64,000 nt of DNA from Erwinia sp. SLM-02 (GCF_037450285.1 NZ_JAQISN010000004.1:1-64000); one strand, 5' to 3'; positions 16,302 through 25,386 are shown, counted from the stretch's first letter. Translations and numbers: made by a program. Notes: a model not told the origin generated them from the sequence alone.

Positions 16302-17758
16302 TCTCACTCGATACGCTGAGTATGTTACTGACCATCAGCGAAAACGAGCTGATCGAAGAAGTGGCGATCGCCATGCTGGCCTCCCCCAAGCTGGCCGCCT
16401 TCTTTAAAAAATTCCCCGGACTGAAAAATGCGCTGACGCGCGATCTGCCAAACTGGAAGGCGGGCGTTCTTCAGCAGTTGAAATCAACGCCGGTGCCGGA
16501 GGATGTGGCCGAAGAGTTCAGCCGCTTCCAGCAATTTCAGTCGCTGAACTCGCACGAATTCAGCGCCCAGCTTCCCGACCTGCTGAATTGGCTGGATACG
16601 CACCACTCTCCGTTTGCGGAAAAAGCCCGCCAGTTGGTGGAGCATACGGAGATCGGTCATCTGAGTGCGGCGCAGCAGACGCTGTTTTTACAGCGCTGGC
16701 GGCTGAGCCTGACGCTGCAAACCCTGTCGCTGAACCAGCAGCTGCTGGACCAGGAGCGCGACAAGCTGCTGGCCGAGCTGCAGCACCGTCTGGCGATGAG
16801 CGGCCAGCTCGCCCCGGTGCTGGCCAGCGATGATGACGCGGCGGCGGGCAGACTGTGGGACCTGACCCGCAGCACGCTTCAGCGCGAGGATTATCAACTG
16901 ATTGTGCAGTACGGGGATTTCCTGGCGGGGCAGCCCGAGCTGATAAAGCTGGCCGAACAGTTAGGCCGCAGCCGAGAGGCGAAGGCCGTGCAGGCAGAAG
17001 ACGCACCGCTGGAAGCCTTCCACCAGCTGGTGCGCGAGCCGGAAAGCGTGCCGGAAGAGGTCAACGGGCTGCATCAAAGTGATGACATCCTGCGCCTGCT
17101 GCCGCCGGAGCTGGCCACACTCGGCATTAGTGAACTGGAATTTGAATTTTACCGGCGCCTGGTAGAAAAGCGCCTGCTCACCTATCGTCTGCAGGGCGAG
17201 AGCTGGCACGATAAAATTACCGAGCGGCCCGTGGTCCATCAGCATCACGATGAGCAACCGCGCGGACCGTTTATTGTCTGCGTCGATACGTCCGGTTCCA
17301 TGGGCGGGTTTAACGAGCGCTGTGCAAAAGCCTTCTGCCTGGCGCTGCTTAAAGTGGCGCTGGCGGACAACCGCCGCTGCTACATCATGCTGTTCGCCCA
17401 TGAGGTGGTCGGCTATGAGCTGACCGCCGGGGACGGCATCAGCCAGGCGATCCGTTTTCTCAGCCAGCGCTTTCGCGGCGGCACCGATCTCGCCGCCTGT
17501 CTGGATGAGGTGCTTAAAAAGCTCAGCAGCAGCCCCTGGCAGGATGCCGATGCGGTGATCCTCTCCGATTTTATCGCCCAGCGCCTGCCGGAAGAGCTGG
17601 TTAAACGCGTGCGCGATCACCAGAATCGCCAGCAGCAGCGGTTCCATGCCGTTGCCATGTCCGATCATGGAAAACCGGCCATTATGCGTATATTCAACCA
17701 CATCTGGCGCTTTGATACCGGGCTGAAAAGCCGACTGCTGCGCCGCTGGCAGCGCTAA
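16298..17758 (+). CDS. viaA: VWA-domain protein ViaA, RavA partner
   Basis: Protein of 486 residues (E. coli 483). The N-terminal helical half is variable. The C-terminal von Willebrand factor A domain has the metal-adhesion site CVDTSGSMGGF (near 329), a Thr in the GGTDLAACLDE segment and Asp in AVILSDFIAQRL. ViaA stimulates RavA ATPase, and the pair has been linked to respiratory complexes and aminoglycoside sensitivity in E. coli. The GTG start overlaps the ravA stop. Confidence 0.95.
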   Translation: MISLDTLSMLLTISENELIEEVAIAMLASPKLAAFFKKFPGLKNALTRDLPNWKAGVLQQLKSTPVPEDVAEEFSRFQQFQSLNSHEFSAQLPDLLNWLDTHHSPFAEKARQLVEHTEIGHLSAAQQTLFLQRWRLSLTLQTLSLNQQLLDQERDKLLAELQHRLAMSGQLAPVLASDDDAAAGRLWDLTRSTLQREDYQLIVQYGDFLAGQPELIKLAEQLGRSREAKAVQAEDAPLEAFHQLVREPESVPEEVNGLHQSDDILRLLPPELATLGISELEFEFYRRLVEKRLLTYRLQGESWHDKITERPVVHQHHDEQPRGPFIVCVDTSGSMGGFNERCAKAFCLALLKVALADNRRCYIMLFAHEVVGYELTAGDGISQAIRFLSQRFRGGTDLAACLDEVLKKLSSSPWQDADAVILSDFIAQRLPEELVKRVRDHQNRQQQRFHAVAMSDHGKPAIMRIFNHIWRFDTGLKSRLLRRWQR

Positions 17759-17851
17759 TCCCTTCCCCATCGCCCTTTGCGCAAAATACGGTAAACCTTA
17801 TTTGCTATAGTCATATATCGGCTTCAGCCAACAGGTAGATGGGAGCATTAC

Positions 17852-19993
17852 GTGACAGCACAACAACAACCTCAGAGCGGGTTACCCGCAACCACCCGCA
17901 CGCTACTTCTGGACGGCAGCGATCCTGAGCAAAAACGCCAGCAGCTGCTCGCCTACTTTCGCCAGACCTGGGAACTGTACGAGCGCCTGTTTGACTGCCT
18001 GGCAGACGAGCAGGCTTACTACACCAAAGCCATTTCGCTGCGCCATCCGCTGATCTTCTACTTTGGCCATACCGCCACCTTCTACATCAATAAACTGATG
18101 GCGGGTCGGCTGATTGACGCCCGTATTGATGACAAGATCGAAGCCATGATGGCTATCGGCGTCGATGAAATGAGCTGGGACGATCTGGATAACAGCCACT
18201 ACAGCTGGCCGTCGGTCAGTGAGCTGCGTGACTATCGCGGTAAAGTGCGCACACGTGTTGAGCAGTTTATTGCAGAGATGCCGCTGTCGCTTCCTGTCAA
18301 CTGGGACAGCCCGGCCTGGGTTATTCTGATGGGCATCGAACATGAACGCATCCACCTGGAGACGTCCAGCGTATTGATGCGCCAGTTACCGATCGAATGG
18401 GTAAAACCACAACCCCACTGGCCGGTTTGTCGCGATGCCCGCCACGATCGCCATGCCGTGCCGGAAAACAGCCTGATCGCCGTTGACGGTGGTCGCGTCA
18501 CCCAGGGTAAAAGCGACCCGACCTATGGCTGGGATAACGAATACGGCACGCAGGTCAGTGAAGTCAAACCGTTCCGCGCCAGTAAAATGCTGGTCAGCAA
18601 TGCCGAGTTCTTCGATTTCGTCGCGGCGGGGGGATATCAGCAATCCTGCTGGTGGGATGAAGAGGGCCAGGGCTGGCGCGAGTTTTCCAAAGCCACCATG
18701 CCGACGTTTTGGGTCGGTAATGCCGAACAGCCGGATAGCCTTCGGCTTCGCCTGATGGCGGAAGAGGTGCCGATGCCGTGGGACTGGCCCGCCGAGGTAA
18801 ACCAGCTTGAGGCCGCCGCTTTCTGCCGTTGGAAGGCGGAGGAAACCGGAAAATCAATCCAGCTTCCGGCAGAGAGCGAGTGGATGCTGCTTCGCGAACA
18901 GGTCCCGGGCGATCAGACCGACTGGGATCGCACTCCGGGCAATATCAATCTGGCCTACTGGGCCTCGTCCTGCCCGGTCGATCGCTTCAGTCAGGGCGAT
19001 TTCTTCGATCTGGTCGGCAATGTCTGGCAGTGGACCACCACGCCCATCAACGGTTTTGAAGGCTTCCGCGTGCATCCGCTGTACGACGATTTCTCCACGC
19101 CCACCTTTGACGGCAAACATTCGTTGATCAAAGGCGGCAGCTGGATCTCTACCGGCAACGAAGCGCTGAAATCTTCCCGTTATGCCTTCCGTCGCCACTT
19201 CTTCCAGCATGCCGGATTCCGCTATGTCGTCTCCAGCCATCAGGAAACCATGGTGCAGAACCCGTATGAAACCGACACAATGGTGTCGCAGTATCTGGAT
19301 TTCCAGTACGGACCGGAATATTTCGGCGTGGCGAACTATGGCCGGGCACTGGTGGAAATAGCCTGTAAGCTGACGGATAAACGGCATCGCGCGCTGGATA
19401 TCGGCTGTGCCACCGGTCGGGCAAGCTTTGAACTGGCTCGGCATTTCGAGCAGGTGGTGGGCATGGACTACTCGGCGCGCTTTATCGACGTGGCGCTGCA
19501 GCTCACCGGTGGTGAAGACTTCCGCTATGTCACCCAGGAAGAAGGCGATCTGGTGGAGTATCGTCAGGTGCGGCTGAAAGATTTTGGGCTGGATAGCCAA
19601 CAGGCCAGCCGGATACAGTTCGTGCAGGGCGACGCCTGCAACCTGAAGCCGCAGCCGGAAAAATACGATCTGGTGCTGGCATCCAATCTGATCGACCGTT
19701 TACGCCAGCCCAAACGCTTCCTGCAGGACATCAGCGGCATGATCCACAGCGGTGGCGTACTGATGCTCTCCTCGCCTTATACCTGGCTTGAAGAGTATAC
19801 GCCTAAGGAGAACTGGCTCGGCGGGATCCGTGAAAACGGCGAAGCACTGACTACATACCAGGCACTGCAGCGGCTGCTGGCGGCAGAGTTTGAGGAGATC
19901 GCCCCCGCCCAGGATATTCCGTTTGTGATCCGCGAAACGGCGCGTAAATATCAGCATACGCTGGCGCAGCTGACTCTCTGGCGTAAGCGTTAG
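17852..19993 (+). CDS. ovoA: Ovothiol synthase OvoA (5-histidylcysteine sulfoxide synthase / 4-mercaptohistidine N-methyltransferase)
   Basis: Bifunctional protein of 713 residues. An N-terminal DinB-type domain is followed by an FGE-sulfatase-like domain and a C-terminal Rossmann methyltransferase. His73 (FYFGHTATFY) plus His164 and His168 (HERIH) form the expected three-histidine non-haem iron site; the middle domain has FDLVGNVWQWTTTP and IKGGSWIST; the methyltransferase motif is LDIGCATGRASFELA (about 515). The enzyme couples cysteine to C5 of histidine with O2 and later methylates the imidazole in ovothiol A synthesis; EgtB is the closest relative but lacks the fused methyltransferase. 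The GTG start has GGGAG six bases upstream. No ovoB lyase is nearby. It occupies the place of asnA beside asnC. Confidence 0.93.
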   Translation: MTAQQQPQSGLPATTRTLLLDGSDPEQKRQQLLAYFRQTWELYERLFDCLADEQAYYTKAISLRHPLIFYFGHTATFYINKLMAGRLIDARIDDKIEAMMAIGVDEMSWDDLDNSHYSWPSVSELRDYRGKVRTRVEQFIAEMPLSLPVNWDSPAWVILMGIEHERIHLETSSVLMRQLPIEWVKPQPHWPVCRDARHDRHAVPENSLIAVDGGRVTQGKSDPTYGWDNEYGTQVSEVKPFRASKMLVSNAEFFDFVAAGGYQQSCWWDEEGQGWREFSKATMPTFWVGNAEQPDSLRLRLMAEEVPMPWDWPAEVNQLEAAAFCRWKAEETGKSIQLPAESEWMLLREQVPGDQTDWDRTPGNINLAYWASSCPVDRFSQGDFFDLVGNVWQWTTTPINGFEGFRVHPLYDDFSTPTFDGKHSLIKGGSWISTGNEALKSSRYAFRRHFFQHAGFRYVVSSHQETMVQNPYETDTMVSQYLDFQYGPEYFGVANYGRALVEIACKLTDKRHRALDIGCATGRASFELARHFEQVVGMDYSARFIDVALQLTGGEDFRYVTQEEGDLVEYRQVRLKDFGLDSQQASRIQFVQGDACNLKPQPEKYDLVLASNLIDRLRQPKRFLQDISGMIHSGGVLMLSSPYTWLEEYTPKENWLGGIRENGEALTTYQALQRLLAAEFEEIAPAQDIPFVIRETARKYQHTLAQLTLWRKR

Positions 19994-20007
19994 CCCAGCC
20001 CCCTGTT

Positions 20008-20035
20008 ACCGCAGGCACCCTCAGGTGCCTGCGGT
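20008..20035 (+). terminator. Strong hairpin after ovoA
   Basis: ACCGCAGGCACC, loop CTCA, GGTGCCTGCGGT, a perfect 12-pair stem starting 15 bases after the ovoA stop. The downstream T content is weak, but stem strength and position suggest the end of the ovoA transcript before asnC. Confidence 0.6.
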
Positions 20036-20117
20036 TCACCTCAATCGATTGCCATCGCCTCCGCTATCCCGCACAGTATCGACATTCCGATCGCCCGTAA
20101 TTATTCATGGAGCCGCT

Positions 20118-20579
20118 ATGGCCGAAAATATGCAGCCCGATAACCTCGATCGCGGCATCCTGATCGCCCTGATGGACAATGCCCGTACCGCCTATGCCGA
20201 ACTGGCTAAACAGTTCAATGTCAGCCCCGGTACGATCCACGTGCGCGTTGAAAAGATGAAGCAGGCGGGGATCATTAAAGGGACTCGCGTAGAAATCGAT
20301 CCCAAACAGCTGGGCTACGACGTCTGTTGCTTTATTGGCATCATCTTAAAAAGTGCCCGGGATTATCCGGCTGCCGTGGCAAAGCTGGAACAGCTGGACG
20401 AGGTGGTGGAAGCCTGGTACACCACCGGGCATTACAGTATTTTCATCAAAGTGATGTGCCGCTCTATCGATGCATTGCAGCTGGTGCTGATTAACAAGAT
20501 CCAGACCATCGATGAAATTCAGTCCACGGAAACGCTGATCTCACTGCAAAACCCGATCATGAGGGCGATCAAGCCCTGA
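20118..20579 (+). CDS. asnC: Transcriptional regulator AsnC (Lrp/AsnC family)
   Basis: Regulator of 153 residues, the size of E. coli AsnC (152). The N-terminal helix-turn-helix is LDRGILIALMDNARTAYAELAKQFNVSPGTIHVRV in three stretches, followed by the RAM ligand-binding domain (IGIILKSARDYPAAV, WYTTGHYSIFIKVM). The start at ATG 20118 gives the E. coli-like N-terminus. In E. coli, AsnC activates the divergent asnA in an asparagine-dependent way and represses itself; here asnA is absent and ovoA is upstream on the same strand. Its stop is one base from the stop of the opposing tpsB gene. Confidence 0.93.
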   Translation: MAENMQPDNLDRGILIALMDNARTAYAELAKQFNVSPGTIHVRVEKMKQAGIIKGTRVEIDPKQLGYDVCCFIGIILKSARDYPAAVAKLEQLDEVVEAWYTTGHYSIFIKVMCRSIDALQLVLINKIQTIDEIQSTETLISLQNPIMRAIKP

Positions 20580-20580
20580 A

Positions 20581-22302
20581 TCAGTACTGCCAGCTCACGC
20601 TGAAACCAAAGGTCACCGGGTCGGTTTTGAAACCCCGTGGTTTGGAAAGTGGGATCCCACTGAAGGCGTCATAGCTGGCCCCCAGCGTGGAGATAGCGCC
20701 CCGCAGGCCCGCCACGCCGCCAGCCAGATGATGGCCGAGCGCCGTAGAGCCATCACTGCGACCGCCCACTTCGCCGTAGTCAGCCCCCAGATAAAACTCC
20801 TGCTGCGGTAACGGTGTACGCCATGCGAAGGTGTTTTGCACGTACCAGCCGTGGCTGGCACTGAGGGTGCGTTCGCCGTCAAAGCCGCGCACCGTCCAGC
20901 GGTTGCCGATGGCAAGCTGATCGGGGGGTGTCAGCGGTGTGGAGCTGGCCTGCTGCAGATAGTTCAGCTGATAGGAAAAATTCTGATCTCCCAACCTAAA
21001 CGGCCAGTTCAGGCCCGCCGTCAGGGTAAGGATTTTACTTTTATCCGTGGCATCGTAGCCGTCTTCGGCGTGCTCTTCGAAAGCGGGCAGCGCGCCAAAC
21101 CATCGGGTACCGCGCTGAAAGCTGACGCCGCCGTCAACGGTTACGTCGCCCACGTAGTGACGGTGATCCAGCCCAAGCAGCCAGGCGCTGGTGCGTCGGC
21201 GCTGAACATCAATTTCATTCCGGTCGATAAAGTTGCGGATCTCACGGACCAGCACGCTGCCGCGCATCGTGGTTTTACCACTGGCGTTGCGCTGGATAAC
21301 GCGGCTCAGTCCGACATTCAGATTTTTGCTTTTACCCGAGTAGCGAATATCGCCGTTATATCCCGCCACGTTCTGCACGTAGTTGTACTGGCCGGCATTC
21401 ACCTCAAACAGCCAGTAGCCCAGCGGCAGCGAGTAGTGACCGTTGATGTTTTTGCTCTGCTCGTGCCCCTTAAAGCCAAGATCGTGGCTGGCGGAGAGGT
21501 AAAGCAGATCGCTCAGGGCAAAGGGATTATCCAGCGCCAGCATCGCGCCGCCCTGATAGCGGCCGGTGCTTTTGGTGCCGGAGTCATCAACCCACATATT
21601 AACGCGCCAGATTTTAGGCTGATGACGGGTGATGATGATGTCGCTTTCGCCGGGCTTATCGCCGGGGACAATTTCCATGCTGTCCTGCACCGTCGGCAGG
21701 CGCTGCTGATTCTCCAGCCCCTGTTCAATATCGCGCAGATCCAACAATTCACCTTCACGAGCCGGCACGGCGGTGTAAAGCGCAGCGCGCTTATCAGAGC
21801 CGTCAGCATAGCGAATATGGCGGATCATGCCCGGCACCAGCGCCAGGGTAAGCGATCCGCTGCGGAGATCCTGTTCCGGTACCAGCACACGTGAGGTCAC
21901 CCAGCCGTGATCGACCAGCCTGTTCTGCAGGCGGCTCATCAACTGATTAATGCCCTTAACGCCAAGGCAGTGCCCTACCGCGCCATCGGCCACGCGCTGT
22001 GCCGGAAACCAGCGGGGGAAAGCATCCCGCCCCGTCAGCTGGACGCGGTTAATGGGGAAGCAGGGCGTTTCCTGCGGAAACGGGCCTTCGGCATTGGGCT
22101 GCGGGTTTTCCGACAGCGTAATATCCGGCGCGTCAGGGGTTAGCTGCGCCTCTTTCGCCGACTGCTGCGTTTTAATATGCTGCTGCTGCTGATCGATAAA
22201 CGGTGCAGCCTGAGCGGTACAGGTAATAAAAGACAGGCTCACCCAGAGTAAAAGGTGACGCCCACGGGCATCTGCGATCCTTGCCAAAATAGACAGCTCC
22301 AT
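20581..22302 (-). CDS. Two-partner secretion outer-membrane transporter (TpsB, ShlB/FhaC/HecB family)
   Basis: Outer-membrane protein of 573 residues. After a signal-like N-terminus ending near CTAQAA come an NQ/Q-rich linker, a POTRA_2 region (INRVQLTGRDAFPRWF onward), a second POTRA, and a C-terminal 16-strand barrel. The barrel holds the lid-loop motif VRGFDGER and the FYLGADYGEVGG segment, and ends in an aromatic residue (SWQY). TpsB proteins export one large TpsA adhesin or haemolysin. No TpsA gene lies on either side. The start lacks a convincing ribosome binding site and a later start is possible. It is inserted antisense between asnC and mioC, which are adjacent in E. coli. Confidence 0.87.
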   Translation of the reverse strand: MELSILARIADARGRHLLLWVSLSFITCTAQAAPFIDQQQQHIKTQQSAKEAQLTPDAPDITLSENPQPNAEGPFPQETPCFPINRVQLTGRDAFPRWFPAQRVADGAVGHCLGVKGINQLMSRLQNRLVDHGWVTSRVLVPEQDLRSGSLTLALVPGMIRHIRYADGSDKRAALYTAVPAREGELLDLRDIEQGLENQQRLPTVQDSMEIVPGDKPGESDIIITRHQPKIWRVNMWVDDSGTKSTGRYQGGAMLALDNPFALSDLLYLSASHDLGFKGHEQSKNINGHYSLPLGYWLFEVNAGQYNYVQNVAGYNGDIRYSGKSKNLNVGLSRVIQRNASGKTTMRGSVLVREIRNFIDRNEIDVQRRRTSAWLLGLDHRHYVGDVTVDGGVSFQRGTRWFGALPAFEEHAEDGYDATDKSKILTLTAGLNWPFRLGDQNFSYQLNYLQQASSTPLTPPDQLAIGNRWTVRGFDGERTLSASHGWYVQNTFAWRTPLPQQEFYLGADYGEVGGRSDGSTALGHHLAGGVAGLRGAISTLGASYDAFSGIPLSKPRGFKTDPVTFGFSVSWQY

Positions 22303-22553
22303 TGTGTAGATAAATCAATACGACAAACCATCGTATAATATTTCATCTAAAACCACGTCGTTACTAATGTCAATAACTTCACTTTGATACTACGATCGCT
22401 CACGCATTAAGACGATCCTGTTAATCATTTTATACACAGATGTTTTCCTTAGTGCTGAATACGCTACCAGAGTAATACCCCTACTTACCCACAGGTAGAT
22501 CCCAGCCTGATCACAGAGTACAATGCCCACCTTTGTGACTCTGGGATCCCATC
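22303..22553. other. Divergent region between tpsB and mioC with DnaA boxes
   Basis: This 251-base AT-rich region must hold promoters for tpsB (leftward) and mioC (rightward). It contains a consensus DnaA box TTATACACA at 22430-22438 and a near match TTACCCACA at 22485-22493. The E. coli mioC promoter also carries a DnaA box, through which DnaA represses mioC. Confidence 0.65.
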
Positions 22554-22994
22554 ATGGCCGACATTACCTTAATCAGTGGCAGCACCTTAGGCAGCGCAGA
22601 ATACGTTGCCGATCATCTGGCAGAGAAACTGAACGAGGCGGGTTATACCACTGAAACGCTGTACGGTCCGGAACTGGATGAAGTAAAGCCTGAAGGGGTC
22701 TGGCTGGTGGTGTGCTCAACGCACGGTGCCGGTGAACTGCCTGAAAATATTCAGCCGTTCTTCGACGCTATAAAGGAACAGCAGCCGGATCTGAGCAATC
22801 TGCGCTACGGCGCGGTAGGCATTGGTAACCGTGAATACGATCTGTTCTGTGGTGCTATCGATCAATTTGAGACGTTACTGACCTCGCTGGGTGCTAAACG
22901 CATCGGTGACTGCCTGAAAATCGATGTCCTTGAGCACGAAATCCCAGAGGATCCTGCCGGCGTGTGGGTGGAAACCTGGAAAGATTCGATCTGA
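22554..22994 (+). CDS. mioC: FMN-binding flavodoxin-like protein MioC
   Basis: Flavodoxin-fold protein of 146 residues (E. coli 147). The FMN phosphate loop is SGSTLGSAEYVADHL (9-23), followed by CSTHGAGELPENI and the aromatic YGAVGIGNREYDLFCGA segment. E. coli MioC can serve as electron donor for biotin synthase. It points toward oriC, and its transcription entering oriC was long studied as a possible influence on initiation. Confidence 0.95.
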   Translation: MADITLISGSTLGSAEYVADHLAEKLNEAGYTTETLYGPELDEVKPEGVWLVVCSTHGAGELPENIQPFFDAIKEQQPDLSNLRYGAVGIGNREYDLFCGAIDQFETLLTSLGAKRIGDCLKIDVLEHEIPEDPAGVWVETWKDSI

Positions 22995-23104
22995 ATACCT
23001 CCCCGATCGGGCTGAGATCGCCCTGCGGATCCGCCCGATCGACACGTTTCTGCCCCAGAGTTTTGTAAATTATGTGCTTTTTCGCCTGATTTTTCAGCAT
23101 TCAT

Positions 23105-23350
23105 CTGTGGATAACTAAGCTTAAAACGCGGTAATAACCGGTTGTTATCCAAAGAACAACTTTATACCTTACCGGGACCTGTGAATAAGTCGTGATTTAG
23201 ATCCCAGCTTATACGGATCGGGATCACCGATCATCCACAGCTAATGATCCTTCTTAATCGGTTGATCCTTATCAGCAAAACGCGCTTATCCACAGAAACT
23301 GGCGATCCTAATAGAAGATCTAATAAAGAGATCTTTAAATAAAAAAGATC
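23105..23350. other. oriC: Chromosomal replication origin oriC
   Basis: The origin lies between mioC and mnmG as in E. coli. DnaA boxes: R4 at 23106-23114 (minus TTATCCACA), R3 at 23145-23153 (TTATCCAAA), R2 at 23180-23188 (minus TTATTCACA), R5/M at 23231-23239 (TCATCCACA), R1 at 23286-23294 (TTATCCACA). Three AT-rich 13-mers, read on the minus strand, lie at 23308-23320 (R), 23321-23333 (M) and 23338-23350 (L), each beginning with GATC on that strand. GATC sites are dense throughout, as needed for Dam/SeqA control. The unwinding element is on the mnmG side, matching E. coli polarity. Confidence 0.95.
23308..23350 (-). repeat. oriC DNA-unwinding element: three 13-mer repeats
   Basis: Three consecutive 13-base repeats read on the minus strand as GATCTTCTATTAG, GATCTCTTTATTA and GATCTTTTTTATT. 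They match the GATCTNTTNTTTT consensus of the E. coli origin, where DnaA opens the helix and DnaB is loaded. Confidence 0.92.
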
Positions 23351-23460
23351 TTCTTTTTAATACGTGAAGATCCCGCCGCTTTCCCCGTCGTCTAAAGTTG
23401 AGTAGAATTCACACCCCAGGCAATAGCCCCCTAATCGCACAAACCGCGAGGTGCAGTACC

Positions 23461-25350
23461 ATGTTTTATCCAGATCCTTTTGACGTCATCGTAATCGGTG
23501 GTGGTCATGCGGGAACCGAAGCTGCAATGGCAGCTGCCCGTATGGGTCAACAAACCCTGTTATTAACCCACAATATCGATACGCTCGGGCAGATGTCCTG
23601 CAATCCAGCTATCGGGGGGATCGGGAAAGGACATCTGGTTAAAGAAGTGGATGCACTGGGTGGGCTGATGGCTCATGCCATTGACCAGGCCGGTATTCAG
23701 TTCAGGATACTAAACGCCAGCAAAGGGCCAGCCGTCAGGGCAACCCGCGCTCAGGCGGATCGTGTGTTGTATCGTCAGGCAGTACGTACCGCGCTGGAAA
23801 ACCAGCCGAATCTGATGATCTTCCAGCAGGCGGTTGAGGATCTGATTGTGGAAAACGATCGGGTTGTTGGCGCTGTGACCCAGATGGGCCTGAAGTTCCG
23901 CGCTAAAGCCGTGGTGCTGACCGTCGGTACGTTCCTGGATGGCAAGATCCATATCGGACTGGATAACTACAGCGGTGGCCGTGCCGGCGATCCGCCATCC
24001 ATTCCGCTGGCACGCCGCCTGCGTGAACTGCCGCTGCGCGTTAACCGGTTGAAAACCGGTACGCCGCCGCGTATCGATGCCCGCACGATAGATTTTTCAG
24101 TACTGGCAACGCAGCACGGTGATACCCCGATGCCGGTGTTCTCGTTCATGGGCAATGTGGCTCAGCATCCGCAGCAGGTGCCGTGCTATATCACCTACAC
24201 CAATGAAAAAACCCATGACGTGATCCGTAATAACCTGGATCGCAGCCCGATGTATGCCGGGATCATCGAAGGGATCGGGCCTCGTTACTGCCCGTCGATC
24301 GAAGACAAGGTTATGCGCTTTGCCGATCGTAATGCGCACCAGATCTTCCTTGAACCGGAAGGGCTGACCAGCAACGAAGTTTACCCTAACGGTATCTCCA
24401 CCAGCCTGCCGTTTGATGTGCAGATGCAGATCGTCCGTTCCATGCAGGGGATGGAAAATGCCAAAATCGTTCGTCCTGGCTATGCCATCGAGTACGATTT
24501 CTTCGACCCGCGCGATCTAAAACCGTCGCTGGAAAGTAAATATATTCAGGGTCTGTTCTTCGCAGGGCAGATCAACGGCACCACCGGCTATGAAGAAGCC
24601 GCCGCCCAGGGACTGCTGGCCGGGCTGAATGCCGGTCGTTTCTCTGCGGATAAAGAGAGCTGGGCGCCGCGCCGCGATCAGGCTTATCTTGGCGTACTGG
24701 TCGACGATCTCTGCACGCTGGGTACCAAAGAACCGTACCGCATGTTCACCTCACGGGCGGAATATCGTCTGATGCTGCGTGAAGATAACGCCGATCTTCG
24801 CCTGACCGCTGCCGGCCGCGAGCTGGGGCTGGTCGATGACGCCCGCTGGGCGCGCTTTAATGAAAAACTGGAGCGCATTGAACTGGAACGTCAGCGCCTG
24901 CGTGATATCTGGGTTCACCCGAAATCCGCGACCGTTGACGAGATCAACACGGTTATCAGTGCACCACTGACCAAAGAGGCCAGCGGTGAAGATCTGCTGC
25001 GTCGTCCAGAAATGACCTACAAACAGCTGATGACGCTGAGCACTTTCGCGCCGGCGCTGAGCGATGAGCAGGCCGCTGAGCAGGTCGAGATTCAGGTTAA
25101 ATACGAAGGCTACATTGCGCGCCAGCAGGAAGAGATCGACAGACAGCAGCGTAACGAAAATACCCTGCTGCCGGTAGAACTGGATTATCGCCAGGTCAGC
25201 GGTCTTTCAAACGAAGTGATCGCCAAGCTCAACGATCACAAACCGGGATCGATAGGCCAGGCTTCACGTATTTCCGGCGTTACGCCTGCGGCAATCTCCA
25301 TTTTGCTTATTTACCTTAAAAAGCAGGGACTGCTGCGCAAAAGCGCATAA
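23461..25350 (+). CDS. mnmG: tRNA uridine-5-carboxymethylaminomethyl modification enzyme MnmG (GidA)
   Basis: FAD-dependent enzyme of 629 residues, the E. coli length. It works with MnmE to install carboxymethylaminomethyl at U34 of several tRNAs. The N-terminus has the dinucleotide-binding motif GGGHAGTEAAMAAARMG (13-29), followed by MSCNPAIGGIGKGHL with its conserved Cys, and TGTPPRID; the C-terminal helical domain binds MnmE. The ATG at 23461 gives the family start MFYPDPFDVIVIGGG; an upstream in-frame ATG at 23398 lies at the edge of oriC and is not used in relatives. It is co-oriented with rsmG. Confidence 0.97.
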   Translation: MFYPDPFDVIVIGGGHAGTEAAMAAARMGQQTLLLTHNIDTLGQMSCNPAIGGIGKGHLVKEVDALGGLMAHAIDQAGIQFRILNASKGPAVRATRAQADRVLYRQAVRTALENQPNLMIFQQAVEDLIVENDRVVGAVTQMGLKFRAKAVVLTVGTFLDGKIHIGLDNYSGGRAGDPPSIPLARRLRELPLRVNRLKTGTPPRIDARTIDFSVLATQHGDTPMPVFSFMGNVAQHPQQVPCYITYTNEKTHDVIRNNLDRSPMYAGIIEGIGPRYCPSIEDKVMRFADRNAHQIFLEPEGLTSNEVYPNGISTSLPFDVQMQIVRSMQGMENAKIVRPGYAIEYDFFDPRDLKPSLESKYIQGLFFAGQINGTTGYEEAAAQGLLAGLNAGRFSADKESWAPRRDQAYLGVLVDDLCTLGTKEPYRMFTSRAEYRLMLREDNADLRLTAAGRELGLVDDARWARFNEKLERIELERQRLRDIWVHPKSATVDEINTVISAPLTKEASGEDLLRRPEMTYKQLMTLSTFAPALSDEQAAEQVEIQVKYEGYIARQQEEIDRQQRNENTLLPVELDYRQVSGLSNEVIAKLNDHKPGSIGQASRISGVTPAAISILLIYLKKQGLLRKSA

Positions 25351-25356
25351 GGCTCG

Positions 25357-25386
25357 GGCCAGGGCGGATTGGATCCGCTCCTGGCC
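25357..25386 (+). terminator. Hairpin between mnmG and rsmG
   Basis: Two-part stem GGCCAGG-GCGGA / TCCGC-T-CCTGGCC with a one-base bulge, starting six bases after the mnmG stop. There is no U-run, so it may attenuate or stabilise rather than fully stop transcription into rsmG. Confidence 0.5.

Noticed and set aside
17852..19993. ovoA considered as ergothioneine synthase EgtB
   Set aside because: A C-terminal SAM methyltransferase domain is fused and the length is 713 residues; EgtB is shorter and works with a separate EgtD, which is not seen.
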